From Thalassobacillus_A hwangdonensis (GTDB taxonomy: Bacteria > Bacillota > Bacilli > Bacillales > Halobacillaceae), in the NCBI RefSeq assembly GCF_042675915.1, contig NZ_JBHTKL010000005.1, forward strand, positions 1-64,000: DNA of 64,000 nucleotides, written 5' to 3'. Shown here one piece after another: positions 49,694-58,386 of the stretch. The notes under the pieces are model-generated. The model was not told the origin of the DNA, searched no databases, and worked only from the letters and a program-made list of their open reading frames with translations. Position 1 is the first letter of the stretch. Every line of letters begins with the position of its first letter. The position numbers and the translations under genes were made by a program.

Positions 49694-50968
49694 TTATCCG
49701 ATGATTTCTTTTCCACCCATATAGGCTCGTAGTACTTCAGGAACGACCACTGTGCCGTCTTCCTGCTGATAGTTCTCAAGGATCGCAGCGACCGTACGTC
49801 CTAGTGCAAGACCAGATCCATTCAATGTATGAACGAATTCAGGCTTCGCGTTTTTATCAGGACGGTAGCGAATGCCTGCACGGCGTGCCTGGAAATCTTC
49901 AAAGTTAGAACAAGAGCTGATTTCACGGTACGTATCGTAGCTTGGAATCCACACTTCGATGTCGTACTTTTTCGCTGCAGTGAACCCAAGATCACCAGTG
50001 CACATGCTCATCACACGGTAAGGAAGCTTCAATAGCTGCAGTACTTTTTCAGCATTGCCTGTCAGTTCTTCCAATACATTGTAAGACTCTTCCGGTTTTA
50101 CGAACTGGACAAGCTCGACTTTGTTGAACTGGTGCTGGCGGATTAGACCACGAGTATCCCGACCTGCAGATCCTGCTTCAGAACGGAAACATGCGCTGAA
50201 TGCCACGTACTTCTTCGGCAGGTCTTCACCGTCAAGGATTTCTTCACGATGATAGTTGGTTACAGGGACCTCGGCTGTTGGGACGAGATAATAATCCCAG
50301 TCTGCGATTTTGAAGGCATCTTCTTCAAATTTCGGCAGCTGACCAGTGCCTGTCATAGACTGGGTGTTGACCATGTATGGCGGAAGCATTTCGCTATAGC
50401 CATGTTCGTCAGAGTGTAGATCCATCATGAAGTTGATCAATGCCCGCTCAAGGCGAGCTCCAAGACCTTTATAGAATACGAAACGGCTGCCCGTTACTTT
50501 GGACGCGTTTTCGAAGTCCAGAATATCAAGTTCAGTCGCAATATCCCAGTGAGCTTTCGGTTCGAATCCGAAAGAAGGACGGTCGCCCCATGTACGGGCT
50601 TCCACGTTGTCATCCTCATCTCCTCCGACAGGTACGCTCTCATGAGGGATATTTGGAATGGATAGCAATAGGGTTTCCAACTGCTCTTCCACTTCTTTAA
50701 GCTCTGTATCAAGCGTTTTGATGCGGTCACCGACTTCGCGCATTTCTTTGATCATGTGATCGGCATCTTTCTTTTCGCGCTTCAACACAGAGATTTCTTT
50801 AGATACTTCATTTCGCTTCGCTTTCAGCTCTTCTGCTTCCAGAATCAGTTCGCGGCGACGTGTATCCAAATCACCGAATTTATCAAGGTCGGACAAGTCC
50901 TCTCCCCTGTGCTGCAGCTTCTCTTTCACTTCTTGAAAATTATTACGCAAATACTTCAAATCCAACAT
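49694..50968 (-). CDS. serS: Seryl-tRNA synthetase
   Basis: This class II synthetase charges tRNA-Ser. The 424-residue protein has the N-terminal coiled-coil arm (about 30-105) and class II motifs: motif 2 FRSEAGSAGRDTRGL, motif 3 GSGLALGRTVAAILEN. GAGGAGG precedes the ATG. A T-box riboswitch lies upstream, so uncharged tRNA-Ser induces expression. Confidence 0.97.
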   Translation of the reverse strand: MLDLKYLRNNFQEVKEKLQHRGEDLSDLDKFGDLDTRRRELILEAEELKAKRNEVSKEISVLKREKKDADHMIKEMREVGDRIKTLDTELKEVEEQLETLLLSIPNIPHESVPVGGDEDDNVEARTWGDRPSFGFEPKAHWDIATELDILDFENASKVTGSRFVFYKGLGARLERALINFMMDLHSDEHGYSEMLPPYMVNTQSMTGTGQLPKFEEDAFKIADWDYYLVPTAEVPVTNYHREEILDGEDLPKKYVAFSACFRSEAGSAGRDTRGLIRQHQFNKVELVQFVKPEESYNVLEELTGNAEKVLQLLKLPYRVMSMCTGDLGFTAAKKYDIEVWIPSYDTYREISSCSNFEDFQARRAGIRYRPDKNAKPEFVHTLNGSGLALGRTVAAILENYQQEDGTVVVPEVLRAYMGGKEIIG

Positions 50969-50995
50969 ATTAACTCCTCCTCATTTTTAAAAATA

Positions 50996-51236
50996 GAAAA
51001 AGCCCTCATCCCTATAATATATAGGGACGAGAGCTTGGAATTCCCGCGATACCACCCTGATTGGAGACAGTTGTCTCCCGGCTCATCTTCTTTAACGGCG
51101 AGTCACCGGACATGCCTACATTCTGTTCAGCATGTCAGCTCAAGGATGGATTCACAGCTCCTTCCGTCAGTTTTCACCGGCCACTGACTCTCTAAAGAAA
51201 GGTTCACTGCTACTGGTTCCTGTCATTGCTGTTAAC
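50996..51236 (-). promoter_or_regulatory. T-box riboswitch of serS (serine)
   Basis: The T-box core AGGGTGGTATCGCGG is at 51044-51058 on the minus strand, followed by the terminator (AAGCTCTCGTCCCTA with TAGGGATGAGGGCTTTTT, about 50996-51036). Upstream are the AGAGAG motif of stem I and a loop GAATCCATC whose TCC (51148-51150) is the probable serine specifier codon. The antiterminator would form with tRNA-Ser 3' end paired to TGG of the core. Confidence 0.93.
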
Positions 51237-51274
51237 GATTCGTTTATTGATTATAAAATATAGCGGATTTCCAA

Positions 51275-51865
51275 TTAACTTGCAAGTGTTTTTTTTGATT
51301 CTTCGACCATTTTTACAAAGTGGGCAGTCATTCGGTGATCATCCGTAAGCTCGGGATGGAAGGCACAAGCGAGCAAATGGCCCTGCTGAGCAGCAACGAT
51401 ACTGTCGTTGTAGGTTGCCAGCACTTCCGTATCCGCGCCAACTTCAAGAATATAAGGAGCACGGATGAACACTGCGTTGAAGGCTTCCGCTACACCTTTG
51501 ATATCAAGGTCTGCTTCAAAGCTTTCACGCTGGCGGCCGAATGCATTACGTTCCACCTTCATATCCATAAGACCGAGGTGGACATCATACGAACCGTTGA
51601 TTTCAGATGCGAGAAGGATCATTCCTGCACACGTTCCGAAAATAGGCTTGCCGCTTTTTCCGAATTGCTTCAATGGCTCTAAGAAATCATATTTATCAAT
51701 CAAACGACGCATTGTGGTACTTTCTCCACCAGGGATGATCAGTCCATCGATTTCGTCGAGTTGTGCAATTTTCTTAACGATGATGCCTTCTGCACCAGAG
51801 GCTTCTACAGAACGGATGTGTTCACGAACCGCTCCTTGAAGTCCCAATACACCAATTTTCATCAT
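51275..51865 (-). CDS. pdxT: Pyridoxal 5'-phosphate synthase glutaminase subunit
   Basis: PdxT hydrolyses glutamine and channels ammonia to PdxS. The 196-residue class I amidotransferase shows GVLGLQGAVREH, the PGGESTTM loop, nucleophile Cys in FGTCAGMILLA (about 80) and the His/Glu pair in FHPELTDD. The first of two adjacent ATGs was kept; AAGGAGAC is upstream. It lies 54 bp after pdxS. Confidence 0.96.
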   Translation of the reverse strand: MMKIGVLGLQGAVREHIRSVEASGAEGIIVKKIAQLDEIDGLIIPGGESTTMRRLIDKYDFLEPLKQFGKSGKPIFGTCAGMILLASEINGSYDVHLGLMDMKVERNAFGRQRESFEADLDIKGVAEAFNAVFIRAPYILEVGADTEVLATYNDSIVAAQQGHLLACAFHPELTDDHRMTAHFVKMVEESKKTLAS

Positions 51866-51919
51866 GATGAATGTCTCCTTCTTATTATCTCAGGAAAAGC
51901 AGGAGTTTAAACCTGCTGA

Positions 51920-52804
51920 TTATTCACTACGGTCAGCCATGCGCTGGTCCGGAGTCAAAGTAGACATCTCAAGGCCCGGCATTGCTGTTCCAAGGTCTTT
52001 GGAAAGTTCACCGATCAATTTGTAGTCATCATAGTGAGTTGTTGCTTCTACAATCGCACGAGCGAACTTCTCAGGGTTGTTGGACTTGAAGATTCCAGAT
52101 CCAACGAATACACCATCAGCTCCAAGGTGCATCATCAATGCAGCGTCAGATGGAGTTGCGATTCCACCAGCTGCAAAGTTTACGACCGGCAGGCGTCCTT
52201 CTTCACGGATTTGAACTAGAAGCTCATATGGCGCGCCATTTTCTTTCGCGAATACCATCACTTCGTCATCGCTCATTCCACGAAGACGGCGGATTTCCGC
52301 TTGTACTTGGCGCATATGGCTGACTGCTTCAACGATGTTACCAGTTCCAGGCTCACCTTTCGTACGAAGCATGGAAGCACCTTCTGCGATACGACGAGTT
52401 GCTTCGCCAAGGTTACGACATCCACATACGAACGGAACTGTGTACTCATCTTTTTTGATGTGATAGATGTTATCTGCAGGAGTCAAAACTTCACTTTCAT
52501 CGATATAGTCGACGCCCATCGCTTCAAGCACACGTGCTTCTACGATGTGACCGATACGAGCTTTTGCCATTACCGGAATTGATACAGCGTTCAATACTTC
52601 TTCTGTAATTGTCGGATCTGCCATACGTGCTACGCCACCAGCTGCACGAATATCAGAAGGCACACGCTCAAGCGCCATGACTGCTACCGCACCAGCCGCT
52701 TCTGCGATTTTCGCCTGTTCTGCATTGACGACGTCCATGATGACGCCACCTTTTTGCATTTCCGCCATTCCACGTTTTACACGATCAGTACCTACTTTTG
52801 ACAT
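51920..52804 (-). CDS. pdxS: Pyridoxal 5'-phosphate synthase lyase subunit
   Basis: PdxS makes PLP from ribose 5-phosphate, glyceraldehyde 3-phosphate and ammonia. The 294-residue barrel protein is highly conserved; the Schiff-base Lys are in MAKARIGHIVEA (about 81) and the KGEPGTGNI region (about 149). It forms a 12:12 complex with PdxT encoded next to it. Confidence 0.97.
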   Translation of the reverse strand: MSKVGTDRVKRGMAEMQKGGVIMDVVNAEQAKIAEAAGAVAVMALERVPSDIRAAGGVARMADPTITEEVLNAVSIPVMAKARIGHIVEARVLEAMGVDYIDESEVLTPADNIYHIKKDEYTVPFVCGCRNLGEATRRIAEGASMLRTKGEPGTGNIVEAVSHMRQVQAEIRRLRGMSDDEVMVFAKENGAPYELLVQIREEGRLPVVNFAAGGIATPSDAALMMHLGADGVFVGSGIFKSNNPEKFARAIVEATTHYDDYKLIGELSKDLGTAMPGLEMSTLTPDQRMADRSE

Positions 52805-52924
52805 CTTCCTATTCCTCCATTCCTTTACATGCTTCCCAATATAATATTTTGAATGCGTTACAATCGGTTTCCCGTCCTTTATTGTATCGCAAAAATCGTT
52901 AAATTCCTATCAAATGAATCAGGA

Positions 52925-54259
52925 TTAGAACCAGCCTTTTACAGTGTCGACAGCGCTAGTGAAGATGTTGCTGAAGAAATCACCGACAGCACCAAGCATA
53001 AGCATGAACCAGTTGTTTTTTTCCACCGTTTCATCCGCTACAAGATCGACACTTTGTGTACCAGTCTTATTATCAAAAATGTTGCCGTAGGACTCTTCGC
53101 CATTATAGACCAGCTGTGCAGTACCGACTTTGTCACCTTTTTTGATTGGTGCCGTCAATTCACCGGATTTGTTCAGCTTGTCCTCAGCCCATTTATATTC
53201 GATGCTGTATTGATCGTCTTCCCCTTTTTTCATCACGGTCTTTAAAGCTGTTGCAGTGGATACTTCCACTTCATCTTCTTTTCCTTTATCGACCGCAGCA
53301 GTTTCCTCATCTTCAAGCTGGAAACCTTCAGGGTAAAGTTCTTTCGTTTCGAATTGTGTAAAGCCGTACTCCATCAATGTACGTGTCTGTTGGAAACGGT
53401 CTTCTTTACTGTCTGTTTTCATTACAACAGAAATCAAGCGTTGACCGTCACGTTCTGCTGTACCTGTGAAACAGTAACCAGCCATATCTGTATAGCCTGT
53501 CTTCAAACCTTCCATCCCTTGGAAACCGAATGCTGCAAGGTGGCCAGGCATTTCCGGAAGCATCCAGTTCAAGTTCTGATCCTGATGGCCTTCGAACTTG
53601 ATTTCCTTCTGGCTGGATATTTCTAACGCCTCTGGATAGTCTTTGACAAGATGGTAGGCAAGCAGGGCAGTCGTGCGTGCAGACATTTGGTTGATTCCAT
53701 CCGGGGATGTCCCTTCTGGAACGTTCTGACCTAAATCTGCATTTTCAAGACCAGTAGAATTGACAAATTGATAGTCTGGCAGACCCATTTCTTCGGCTTT
53801 CTCATTCATCATTTTGACGAATTCACCTTCAGAGCCTGCAATCAATTCTGCCAAAGCGATCGTAGTAGCGTTATCCGAGATGATCGCCATCGCTTCATAC
53901 AGTTCACGTACCGTATAATCTTTATTTTGAGTCAGTCCAATTCCTGAAAAGGATGGATTGGCTGAAATCGAATATGGATAATCTGAGATTTGTGTTGTCG
54001 TATCCCAGGAAATTTTACCTTCTTCAATTGCTTCAAGTACTAGATATTCCGTCATCATCTTCGTCATACTGGCAGGAGGCAAAGTCATATCGGCCTCTTT
54101 CTCAAAAAGGATCTTACCAGTTTCCGCGTCTACAAGAATGGCTGATTTAGCCCCTAAATCCACCTGTGCATATGTATGTTCCGGCTGCACAAAAAACGTA
54201 GTAAAAGAGATCATGAATGCCATGACCACTATCAAAGCTGCTTGAATCTTTTGTTTCAA
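52925..54259 (-). CDS. dacA: D-alanyl-D-alanine carboxypeptidase (PBP5)
   Basis: This low-molecular-weight penicillin-binding protein trims the terminal D-Ala of peptidoglycan stems. The 444-residue protein has a signal peptide (about 1-31), the SxxK motif in PPASMTKMM (about 63-71), SDN in AIISDNATT, KTG in GLKTGYTDMAG, a PBP5 C-terminal beta domain (about 300-400) and an amphipathic membrane anchor at the C-terminus (FFSNIFTSAVDTVKGWF). The order dacA before pdxST follows the Bacillus pattern. Confidence 0.96.
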   Translation of the reverse strand: MKQKIQAALIVVMAFMISFTTFFVQPEHTYAQVDLGAKSAILVDAETGKILFEKEADMTLPPASMTKMMTEYLVLEAIEEGKISWDTTTQISDYPYSISANPSFSGIGLTQNKDYTVRELYEAMAIISDNATTIALAELIAGSEGEFVKMMNEKAEEMGLPDYQFVNSTGLENADLGQNVPEGTSPDGINQMSARTTALLAYHLVKDYPEALEISSQKEIKFEGHQDQNLNWMLPEMPGHLAAFGFQGMEGLKTGYTDMAGYCFTGTAERDGQRLISVVMKTDSKEDRFQQTRTLMEYGFTQFETKELYPEGFQLEDEETAAVDKGKEDEVEVSTATALKTVMKKGEDDQYSIEYKWAEDKLNKSGELTAPIKKGDKVGTAQLVYNGEESYGNIFDNKTGTQSVDLVADETVEKNNWFMLMLGAVGDFFSNIFTSAVDTVKGWF

Positions 54260-54322
54260 CTTACTCGACCTCCACCATAATAGTATGCATCTTTGTCATT
54301 TTATCACAGGAAGGCATAAAAA

Positions 54323-54350
54323 AATAGACAGGGAATAGTCCCTGTCTATT
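54323..54350 (-). terminator. Terminator of guaB
   Basis: AATAGACAGGGA pairs perfectly with TCCCTGTCTATT (54323-54334 with 54339-54350); the minus strand continues with a T-run. It separates guaB from dacA. Confidence 0.93.
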
Positions 54351-54364
54351 AATCTCTCCATAGG

Positions 54365-55834
54365 TTAAACGGAGTAGTTCGGTGCTTCTTTCGTAATTTG
54401 TACATCATGCGGGTGACTTTCGCGAAGCCCTGCACCTGTGATGCGGATGAACTTACCGTCATTACGAAGCGTTGTCAGGTCAGGCGTACCGCAATATCCC
54501 ATACCTGCACGCAAGCCGCCGACAAGCTGATGGATCGTTTCCGCCAATGGACCTTTATAGGCCACACGTCCTTCGATGCCCTCCGGTACGAGCTTTTTCT
54601 TTTCTGATTCCGCTTGGAAATATCGGTCTTTCGAACCAGCTTCCATTGCCCCGACAGATCCCATACCGCGATAGACTTTGAAGCGTCTGCCTTGGAAGAT
54701 TTCCGTATCTCCTGGACTTTCTGACACACCAGCGAACATACTGCCCAGCATGACTGCATGTGCACCAGATGCTAGTGCTTTTACGACATCTCCGGAATAT
54801 TTGATTCCGCCATCTGCAATGACAGGGACATCAAACTTCTGTGCTTCCTGTGCACAGTCATAGACAGCAGTAATCTGAGGAACTCCGACACCAGCGACGA
54901 CACGAGTCGTACAGATCGAACCAGGTCCGATTCCTACTTTGATCACATTCGCCCCAGCTTCGATCAGATCACGCGTCGCTTCTGCTGTTGCGACGTTACC
55001 AGCGATGATGTTCATGCTCGGATATTTCGAACGGATGCGCATCACCTGGTCGATGACCCCTTTCGAATGCCCATGAGCAGTATCGACAACAAGTGCATCG
55101 ACACCAGCTTCGACAAGCTTGTCCACCCGTGTCATCGCATCCGCTGTAACACCGACTGCTGCCGCTGCAAGCAGGCGTCCTTGCTCATCTTTAGCAGCAT
55201 TCGGGAATTCGATGACCTTTTCAATATCTTTAATTGTGATCAGACCTTTGAGCACGCCTTGGCTATCGACAAGAGGAAGCTTTTCGATCTTGTACTGCTG
55301 AAGGATTCGTTCTGCTTCATCAAGGGTTGTACCAACAGGAGCAGTCACCAGATTCTCGCTTGTCATCACTTCTTTGATTTTTATCGAATAATCATCGATG
55401 AAACGAAGGTCACGATTAGTGAGGATTCCGACCAGTTGCTGCTGATCTTCGTCATTTACAATCGGAACACCGGAAATTCTGTATTTACCCATCAGGTGTT
55501 CAGCGTCAAATACTTGATGATCCGGCGTCAAATAGAATGGATTCGTAATGACACCACTCTCGGATCGTTTTACTCGGTCGACTTCTTCCGCCTGCTCTTC
55601 GATCGACATGTTTTTGTGGATGACCCCGAGTCCACCTTGTCGAGCCATGGCAATCGCCATCTTCGCCTCTGTGACCGTATCCATCCCTGCACTGATGATC
55701 GGCACATTCAGCTTCAGTGTAGGGGAGAGTTCTGTCGCTACCGACACATCTCTCGGCAGAATCTCTGATTTCGCTGGAACCAACAACACATCATCAAATG
55801 TCAAACCTTCTTTTGCAAACTTATCCTCGCGCAT
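54365..55834 (-). CDS. guaB: Inosine-5'-monophosphate dehydrogenase
   Basis: GuaB oxidises IMP to XMP, the first step to GMP. The 489-residue protein has two CBS domains inserted at about 95-205, the catalytic Cys loop GPGSICTTRVVAGVG (about 300-314), and the flap region with YRGMGSVGAM. The promoter on the minus strand is TTGAAA (55954-55959), 17 bp, TATTGT (55931-55936). No guanine riboswitch is present. Confidence 0.97.
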   Translation of the reverse strand: MREDKFAKEGLTFDDVLLVPAKSEILPRDVSVATELSPTLKLNVPIISAGMDTVTEAKMAIAMARQGGLGVIHKNMSIEEQAEEVDRVKRSESGVITNPFYLTPDHQVFDAEHLMGKYRISGVPIVNDEDQQQLVGILTNRDLRFIDDYSIKIKEVMTSENLVTAPVGTTLDEAERILQQYKIEKLPLVDSQGVLKGLITIKDIEKVIEFPNAAKDEQGRLLAAAAVGVTADAMTRVDKLVEAGVDALVVDTAHGHSKGVIDQVMRIRSKYPSMNIIAGNVATAEATRDLIEAGANVIKVGIGPGSICTTRVVAGVGVPQITAVYDCAQEAQKFDVPVIADGGIKYSGDVVKALASGAHAVMLGSMFAGVSESPGDTEIFQGRRFKVYRGMGSVGAMEAGSKDRYFQAESEKKKLVPEGIEGRVAYKGPLAETIHQLVGGLRAGMGYCGTPDLTTLRNDGKFIRITGAGLRESHPHDVQITKEAPNYSV

Positions 55835-55930
55835 GCTTGATCCTCTCCTTCAGGTGTACGAAATAGTTTTGGTAAAAATGGGTAAACCTAAGCGATAGTG
55901 GGACTTTCAGACAGTATCTTATTTTTATAT

Positions 55931-55959
55931 ACAATACGACATCGCTTGAGCTTTTTCAA
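55931..55959 (-). promoter_or_regulatory. guaB promoter
   Basis: TTGAAA and TATTGT, 17 bp apart, read on the minus strand in the gap between guaB and the divergent yaaC. About 95 nt of leader precede the guaB start. Confidence 0.6.
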
Positions 55960-56004
55960 TAGGTAGACATGGTAGAATTTTTTTCCTTGAAAGAGGGGGA
56001 TGAG

Positions 56005-56958
56005 ATGCAAAAAGATGCGAGAACTTTTCTGACGTATTTGAAATCGCTTCCACATGCGCGGAGTTTTTTGCAAGAATGCTATAAAAAGCAGGGGATGGAA
56101 GAAGCAGAGGCAACCGCTTATAAGAACAGTGAACGGTTCTGCTACTTCCTGGAACATGGACTGCACTATATTGAAACAGGGATGAGTTCACCGTTATCCG
56201 TGAAACCTGTGTTGTTTTTCTATGGTCTCGGGCATCTGCTGAAGGCAAGTCTGCTTATCAAAGACCCGGAATACCCGCCTTCCTCCAAGGTACTGGCACA
56301 CGGGTTATCGACAAGGAAAAGGAAGAAACAGAACTATTCCTTCTTACAGGATGAAGTGAAAGTTCAGCCGCAAGGGTTATTCACCTATACAGGCAGCCAT
56401 CTTTTTCAACTGAAATCCTCGTTCCAGAAAGCGAATATGGACCAGCTGCTGCAGTTGATTCCGGAAATGGCACCGTTATATCAATGGAGAGGGGAAAGAA
56501 AATTACTGCCCGTAGGTAAGGAAGGGAAAACGACGATTCTGCTTGACCTTGCTGCATGGAATGCCTTTCACCTGTCAGAACGAAAAATCAAACGTAGATT
56601 TGCGGGCTTTAACGTGACAACAAGTGAAAAAAAGGGGGATATTCTCCATATTGAACTCGAATCACCTCTACCACTGCATCAGTCCGCCCCTTTTTATTTC
56701 TCTGAAGAGGAGAAGACTTTCTACATGGCTACATCGCCAGATGCAGAGGACCATCTCGAAGAGGTCCTGATCCATTATATGGTCCTTTACAATTTGAGCA
56801 TGATCGCTCGATATGAAGTTGAATGGTGGATGGACGTCCAATACATGCGTGATACCGAGGACTATGCATTCATCATCCACTTCCTCGACATCACCGCACA
56901 AAAAATAACAACCCTGATCGCCTATTGGCTAATGAATCAATCGACATTAAGCCATTAG
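56005..56958 (+). CDS. yaaC: YaaC family protein
   Basis: This uncharacterised Bacillaceae protein is encoded divergently from guaB. The ATG at 56005 follows AGAGGGGG with five-base spacing and yields 317 residues, close to the B. subtilis length; the frame starting at 55969 includes extra residues without a ribosome site. Recognisable parts are SLLIKDPEYPPSSKVLAHGLSTRKRKKQNY and the C-terminal HFLDITAQKITTLIAYWLMNQS. It is soluble, and the function is unknown. Confidence 0.9.
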   Translation: MQKDARTFLTYLKSLPHARSFLQECYKKQGMEEAEATAYKNSERFCYFLEHGLHYIETGMSSPLSVKPVLFFYGLGHLLKASLLIKDPEYPPSSKVLAHGLSTRKRKKQNYSFLQDEVKVQPQGLFTYTGSHLFQLKSSFQKANMDQLLQLIPEMAPLYQWRGERKLLPVGKEGKTTILLDLAAWNAFHLSERKIKRRFAGFNVTTSEKKGDILHIELESPLPLHQSAPFYFSEEEKTFYMATSPDAEDHLEEVLIHYMVLYNLSMIARYEVEWWMDVQYMRDTEDYAFIIHFLDITAQKITTLIAYWLMNQSTLSH

Positions 56959-57032
56959 ATAAGAGATAGGGTTGTCCAACTATACTATTATTTAAGTTTA
57001 TAATAAGCTAAGCGATTGCACACCTTAGATAA

Positions 57033-57147
57033 AATGGGAAGGGATTTCACGAGACTCCTTCGGAAAAACGAATGAGTCGAGACCCCGCAGCGCAGCGAGG
57101 AGGCTCGATCGTTCGTCCGAGGAATGCGAGTGAAATCCCGGGCCATT
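57033..57147 (+). repeat. Structured intergenic element, copy D
   Basis: The outer stem is GGGATTTCAC (57041-57050) with GTGAAATCCC (57130-57139), extended by AATGG / CCATT (57033-57037 with 57143-57147). The core CGAGACTCC, TCGGA, GAGACCCCGCAG, GAGGAGGCT, TCCGA is nearly the same as copy B, but the inner pair is TCGGA/TCCGA where copy B has ACGGA/TCCGT. It lies between yaaC and the HD-GYP gene, in the place where B. subtilis has an rRNA operon nearby. Confidence 0.83.
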
Positions 57148-57188
57148 GTAACTTATTACGGTTTAGAAAATCTTCAATGATATGGTAA

Positions 57189-58271
57189 TTACCCTACAAC
57201 TTCCTCGATATAAACATCCAGGTGATTTTTCAGATGAATGATTTCCTCATTCTGCTGGAGCCGAACCATCGGCCTCGTCGGCTGGGATGATTCTATGAAA
57301 ACGACCTCGCCCAAATCATTATTGGAGAGCTTCACTTTCGTACCAGTAGAGAAATTCGTCATATGGGTGATGAACGTCTGCACAATCTCATGGTTGAACC
57401 GGCCGAATTGTGCTTTCATCATTTCTTCGAGCACTTTGAATGGAGACTGTTTCGCACGGTACAGCCGCTCTGATGTCATCGCATGGTACATATCGCTGAC
57501 AGCAATGATTCCACTGAAAATATGAAGCTTCTCCGATTTCAGGGCGAAAGGATATCCGCTTCCATCCAACCGTTCATGATGTTGGAGAATCCCGAGCTTA
57601 GCCCCTTTGGAAAGTGCAGGAATCGACTCTACCATGCGGTAGGAGTGCTTCGGATGCTGCTTGACTTCGTCATATTCAGCTTCTGTCAAAGAGCCCTGTT
57701 TAAAGAGAATCTTCGGGTCAATCTTTGCCATCCCACAATCACTGAGCAGGGCAGCAAGGCCTACCTGGATCCATTCTCCTCGTTCCAGGTTCATTTTCTT
57801 TGCCAGGAACGAAGCAATCAACGCAGAAGAAACACTATGATGGTACAAATACTCATCTTTTGTGGAATAATGGTGGAGTTTCACGATGTGATTATTGGAC
57901 TCCACACCCGCTTCCAGCAATGGTACGATCGTATTCCTGATGGTCTGAATGTTGATCGGTGAGCCTGCCTGCCAGTTGCTGAACCATTTTTTATATTCCT
58001 TCACAGCTTTCAAATAGAGATCAGCAAATGAATCTTTCGCTTGATTATTCTCGTGGATGACATCCATCTGGATCTTTTCTTCCGGAACGTATGGCTCTCC
58101 ATCTGAAAGCTTAGGAGATACATCCACAAAATCGACAAGAAATCGTTGCAGCACATGAATATGAAGTTCTTTCAACACGGTATGTTTAGGAATGATCGGG
58201 CGATTCGTTTTCCCCATCACTTCCCGAAGTAAAATACATCCTGGTACAAGTTGAGACGGATGAACACGCAT
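57189..58271 (-). CDS. HD-GYP domain protein with altered HD motif
   Basis: This protein has 360 residues: an N-terminal domain (about 1-120) and an HD-GYP domain (about 125-320). HHERLDGSGYPF, which gives the family its name, is intact. The place of the metal-binding HD dyad (LLHDIGK in active enzymes) reads ALLSDCGMAKI, so the His is replaced by Ser. Cyclic-di-GMP hydrolysis is therefore uncertain. The ATG at 58271 follows AAGGTG. It is the gene next to gyrA and follows its terminator. Confidence 0.85.
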   Translation of the reverse strand: MRVHPSQLVPGCILLREVMGKTNRPIIPKHTVLKELHIHVLQRFLVDFVDVSPKLSDGEPYVPEEKIQMDVIHENNQAKDSFADLYLKAVKEYKKWFSNWQAGSPINIQTIRNTIVPLLEAGVESNNHIVKLHHYSTKDEYLYHHSVSSALIASFLAKKMNLERGEWIQVGLAALLSDCGMAKIDPKILFKQGSLTEAEYDEVKQHPKHSYRMVESIPALSKGAKLGILQHHERLDGSGYPFALKSEKLHIFSGIIAVSDMYHAMTSERLYRAKQSPFKVLEEMMKAQFGRFNHEIVQTFITHMTNFSTGTKVKLSNNDLGEVVFIESSQPTRPMVRLQQNEEIIHLKNHLDVYIEEVVG

Positions 58272-58325
58272 TGTTTCCACACCTTTTATGTAAGTATTGG
58301 TAACGAAGCAATTCTCTTATGTAAA

Positions 58326-58363
58326 AGTAAAGCCGCCTGTTAGGAAAACAGGGCGACTTTACT
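58326..58363 (-). terminator. Terminator of gyrA
   Basis: AGTAAAGTCGCCCTGTT pairs with AACAGGCGGCTTTACT with one bulge, followed by TTTTAC on the minus strand. Confidence 0.85.
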
Positions 58364-58386
58364 CATCAGATGTGTATCTCGTTGTA

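Noticed and set aside
55067..55768. Plus-strand open frame of 233 codons inside guaB
   Set aside because: Antisense of guaB; no ribosome site and unnatural composition.
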